From an uncultured Prevotellaceae bacterium (GTDB lineage Bacteria > Bacteroidota > Bacteroidia > Bacteroidales > Bacteroidaceae): a DNA stretch of 42,077 bases. The stretch is taken from contig CACXJZ010000022.1 in the NCBI GenBank assembly GCA_902768105.1, positions 1 through 42,077 of the forward strand. Direction: 5' to 3'. The notes below the pieces were generated by a model, which ran no database searches, had not been told where the DNA came from, and was given only the letters and a program-made list of their open reading frames with translations. The position numbers and the translations under genes were made by a program. This document shows positions 39,514 through 42,077 of the stretch, piece by piece (the first letter of the stretch is position 1; the number at the start of each line of letters is the position of its first letter).

Positions 39514-41004
39514 TTATTTCCTCTTTGATTTCTTCACCTTAATCTTCTCACTGGTAGTGTTGGCCAGACTGCGCACGCAACGGAAACCGATATACGAACG
39601 CGGCACATTCTGGTACTCGTAGGTACGCCAAGCCGAACGGATGTAGCTGGCGGGGTCTTTCCATGAGCCACCACGCACGCTCTTCTTCTTCAGGCGGTAC
39701 GGGTCTTCCTTCGCGGCATTGTACTTCAGCTGCGGGTTGATGTCGTTCATGGCTGTTACGCCGGCTTCGGTATAAACGGTGCTCGTCCACTCTGCCACGT
39801 TGCCCGCCATGTCGTACAGTCCGTTAGAGTTAGCCTGATAGATACCCGTACGGCTAGTAATGAGATTACCATCCTGCGTATAGTCACCGTTGGCAGGCTT
39901 GAAGTTGGCAAAGAAGCAGCCTTCGCCTGATGCCAGGTCTTCATTGTCCCACGGGAACTCGTTCTGGTCCTTGCCACGTGCGGCATACTCCCACTCAGCC
40001 TCAGTCGGCAGACGGTAACGCTGTACGAAACGGGCCTGCGGGCCCAGACCTTTCAGCAGATACTCCGTGCGCCAGGCACAGAAGGCGTTGGCCTGCTCCC
40101 ACGTCACACCTACCACGGGGTAGTCGTTGTAGGCAGCGTTCGTGAAGTAGTAACGCATGTAGGTCTCGTTCTCAGCATTGGGGAAATCGTTAACCCAGCA
40201 CGTTGTGTCAGGATAGACGTTGACGATGTACGTATTCAGGAAGTCCCACTCACCCGTGTACTGGCGGTTGATGGTCTCACGTACGATGTTGCCCGCGTCG
40301 TCGATGTAGGCGGTGTCCTTCGAAATCCATACCTCCTCGTTGGGATTGGGCACAATGTCGGTATTCAGAACGCGCTCCTCGGGCTTCGCGCGATACTTAC
40401 GCTTAGCAGCCTCCACATAGTCGTACACCTCGTAGCGGTAGTTCAGCTGACGCCAGTCGAGCATCTTCTCGCCCGTCACGGGATTATAGGTATAGAGACT
40501 CTCGAACGCACGCTGCTCGTCCTCGTTCGGCTTGCGCGGAAGTGACTTTTTCCAGTTCAGGTGGGGCTTCACGGGCTCGCCATACTTGTCTTCCTCAATC
40601 TTGTAGGTCTCGTCGCCACCATAGGCAGGATCGGCCAGACGCTCACGCAGGATGGAGTCACGCACATAGTGCACGAACTGACGATACTGCGAGTTGGTCA
40701 CCTCCGTCTCGTCCATCCAGAAACCCTCTACTGAGATGTCGCGCACGGGTGTGTGGCGGCCCCATAGCGAGTCCTGCTCCTCGATACCCATCTTCAGGTG
40801 CCCACGCTTGATGAGCGTCATGCCGTAAGGCGTAGGCTCCGAGAACGGACGTCCACTCACACCAGTCACCTCACCGCCGTTGGCCATCGTCGAACGACTG
40901 CCGAAGCAGCCAGTTAGCAGACAAGCTGCTAAAATGCACAATGCATAATGCACGATGCATAATTGGCTGCGCCAAGTTTTAACTGTTTTATGTTCTTTTA
41001 CCAT
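39514..41004 (-). CDS. gldK: Type IX secretion lipoprotein GldK/PorK
   Basis: The 496-residue lipoprotein has the lipobox LLTGC near residue 33. The fold is that of formylglycine-generating enzymes: FWMDETEVTNSQYRQF, PVVGVTWEQANAFCAWR, RLPTEAEWEYAARG and GNVAEWTSTVY, ending with SYIGFRC. The catalytic cysteines of true FGE are not inferred. GldK is the ring partner of GldN. The signal h-region (LCIVHYALCIL) comes from a seven-base array. Confidence 0.95.
   Translation of the reverse strand: MVKEHKTVKTWRSQLCIVHYALCILAACLLTGCFGSRSTMANGGEVTGVSGRPFSEPTPYGMTLIKRGHLKMGIEEQDSLWGRHTPVRDISVEGFWMDETEVTNSQYRQFVHYVRDSILRERLADPAYGGDETYKIEEDKYGEPVKPHLNWKKSLPRKPNEDEQRAFESLYTYNPVTGEKMLDWRQLNYRYEVYDYVEAAKRKYRAKPEERVLNTDIVPNPNEEVWISKDTAYIDDAGNIVRETINRQYTGEWDFLNTYIVNVYPDTTCWVNDFPNAENETYMRYYFTNAAYNDYPVVGVTWEQANAFCAWRTEYLLKGLGPQARFVQRYRLPTEAEWEYAARGKDQNEFPWDNEDLASGEGCFFANFKPANGDYTQDGNLITSRTGIYQANSNGLYDMAGNVAEWTSTVYTEAGVTAMNDINPQLKYNAAKEDPYRLKKKSVRGGSWKDPASYIRSAWRTYEYQNVPRSYIGFRCVRSLANTTSEKIKVKKSKRK
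40934..40961. repeat. Seven-base repeat in the gldK signal peptide (ATGCAYR x4)
   Basis: Units ATGCACA, ATGCATA, ATGCACG, ATGCATA. They encode LCIVHYALCI on the minus strand, which forms the core of the lipoprotein signal. Confidence 0.9.
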
Positions 41005-41044
41005 ATCCTTATAAATATCGGTTTCTTTACGATTTCTCTTTAGC

Positions 41045-41980
41045 TTATAGTATTCTCACACTCTGGTGCCTGTTCCGCCCCTTCTTCCCGAAGTCCAGCT
41101 CCGTCTGGTATCCCACGCACAGCTCGTGTGAACCGTTGCCGAAGCTGATACCGTTGGTATATACTTCGTAGCTATAGCCGAGACTCACACCGTGGAAGTT
41201 TCCTCCCACCAGCATCGTCACCGAGTTTGTGGGGCTGTACGAGACACCGGCATAGAACATACGCTTCTCGTATTGGTACTTCACCCTGCAGCCCACATCC
41301 GCACGCCAGTTCAGTCCGTCGGTCCGTCCCAGCACGGAGGGATGTATTGTAAAGAACGGATTTCGAAGGTGAATATTGTATCCGCCCGTCAAATAATATG
41401 TCCGGTCCACCTGCAACTCGTTCTTCTCGCCTATCTCCACAAGCGGCGCATTGGCATGCAGCACTGACACACCGGCATACCAGTCGGCATGCACGAAATA
41501 CAAGCCCACGCCCAGGTCTATCCCCGTTCCCGTCTGGTCGCCGGAAGAGAAGGCGGGGTCGTCAGAGCGCTCCATATCAAGCTTCGAGCCATCCATGTTC
41601 TCACTCAGTGCACCCACGTTCACACCTATGCTCAGCACGCCGCCCAACAGGGGACGCTTCAGCGCATACTGTAGGGCAAAGCGCTTGTGCGAGAACACAC
41701 CTATCTGGTCATTCATGAACATAGCTCCCACACCGTGATACGTGCCCAACGCAAAGAACGGCATGTCGGCAGCGGCATACATCGTCTTCGGCGCATTCTC
41801 GAATCCCACCATCGTCATAGCATAGGCACCCACGAAGTTCACCACTTTCTCCTTACCTGCCGCAGCAGGGTTGAAAGAGGTTTCCATCGCCCAGTAGTGG
41901 CTGAACGACGGATCATACTGGGCAGCGCCCTTCAGAGCGCACAGCAGCATGACGCAGGAAATGAAAAATGGCTTTCGCAT
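41045..41980 (-). CDS. porP: PorP/SprF family outer-membrane protein
   Basis: The 311-residue product from ATG at 41980 begins MRKPFFISCVMLLCALKGAAQ with YDPSFSHYWAMETSFNPAAAGK, the PorP/SprF hallmark near the mature N-terminus. A 14-strand-like barrel follows. PorP/SprF proteins anchor the PorE/GldK side or specific cargo such as SprB. It precedes gldK by 40 bases. The longer frame to 42025 lacks a signal sequence at its start and is not favoured. Confidence 0.92.
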   Translation of the reverse strand: MRKPFFISCVMLLCALKGAAQYDPSFSHYWAMETSFNPAAAGKEKVVNFVGAYAMTMVGFENAPKTMYAAADMPFFALGTYHGVGAMFMNDQIGVFSHKRFALQYALKRPLLGGVLSIGVNVGALSENMDGSKLDMERSDDPAFSSGDQTGTGIDLGVGLYFVHADWYAGVSVLHANAPLVEIGEKNELQVDRTYYLTGGYNIHLRNPFFTIHPSVLGRTDGLNWRADVGCRVKYQYEKRMFYAGVSYSPTNSVTMLVGGNFHGVSLGYSYEVYTNGISFGNGSHELCVGYQTELDFGKKGRNRHQSVRIL

Positions 41981-42056
41981 CGTTGTTAATAACGCTGCAA
42001 AAGCCATTTTATTGCCTAAGGCCACTTTAAAGCCGTTTTGACGTCAGAAGCGAGCC

Positions 42057-42077
42057 TTAATACTCATCCTCGTTGAA
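42057..42077 (-). CDS. Possible C-terminal end of a further gene (enters from the right edge)
   Basis: The last 21 bases read on the minus strand as six codons FNEDEY and a TAA stop, 76 bases before the porP start. An acidic tail ending in an aromatic is plausible for a real gene, but nothing more can be said from six residues. Confidence 0.3.
   Translation of the reverse strand, partial: FNEDEY

Noticed and set aside
39514-41004. GldK as an active formylglycine-generating enzyme
   Set aside because: The fold matches, but the neighbours are the type IX core and no sulfatase is present; GldK/PorK is the structural ring member.

Overview
The window reads as a chromosomal segment of a Bacteroidales bacterium, most likely a member of the Prevotella group. 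The grounds are gene families (GldKLMN/PorP type IX secretion, Bacteroidetes-type malate dehydrogenase, PgpH with a 7TM-HDED region, M6 protease), gene order (rpsU-xerC-hpf-tRNAs-tuf-tRNA-Trp-secE-nusG-rplKAJL), almost no Shine-Dalgarno sequences, and many matches to the Bacteroidetes promoter (a TTTG-like -33 element, 19-20 bp, then TAnnTTTG). No rRNA, prophage, insertion sequence or CRISPR array is visible. Species cannot be settled from this sequence alone.

Layout. 1-6165 (minus strand): translation block, rpsU-xerC-hpf, then a promoter serving four tRNAs, tuf, tRNA-Trp, secE, nusG, rplK, rplA, rplJ and the start of rplL. 6193-12330 (minus): a six-gene membrane operon (SpoIIM-like, multipass protein, DUF4129, DUF4350, MoxR ATPase, DUF58), with an RDD-family gene diverging from it through face-to-face overlapping promoters. 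13150-17390 (minus): a secreted endonuclease with an odd N-terminal extension, a large secreted protein with a chitobiase-type repeat, and a decayed aminopeptidase P. 17582-19747 (plus): malate dehydrogenase, gamma-carbonic anhydrase-like protein, small lipoprotein. 19784-24089 (minus): FMN-binding protein, membrane phosphoesterase, Kdo transferase, glutamyl-tRNA synthetase. 24210-28086 (plus): PgpH-like c-di-AMP phosphodiesterase and an M6 metalloprotease. 28087-28396: no gene, but a candidate structured small RNA. 28397-30650 (minus): pectate lyase and a mini secreted protein. 30903-32438 (plus): FadL-like porin. 32442-35913 (minus): PriA and two small outer-membrane barrels. 35986-41980 (minus): the type IX secretion core porP-gldK-gldL-gldM-gldN.

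Themes. Secreted proteins ending in a GVYI-x-x-G-(K/R)-K motif (14491-16458, 26269-28086, 30297-30650) lie close to the secretion machinery that could export them. The most unusual signal is a scatter of short tandem repeats with 7-10 bp units. They sit at functional joints: the hydrophobic cores of four signal peptides, charged linkers in KdtA and GldL, the 3' end of a DUF4129 gene, and the -33 regions of two divergent promoters. The same unit recurs in unrelated genes, which points to a genome-wide process that seeds or spreads such repeats.
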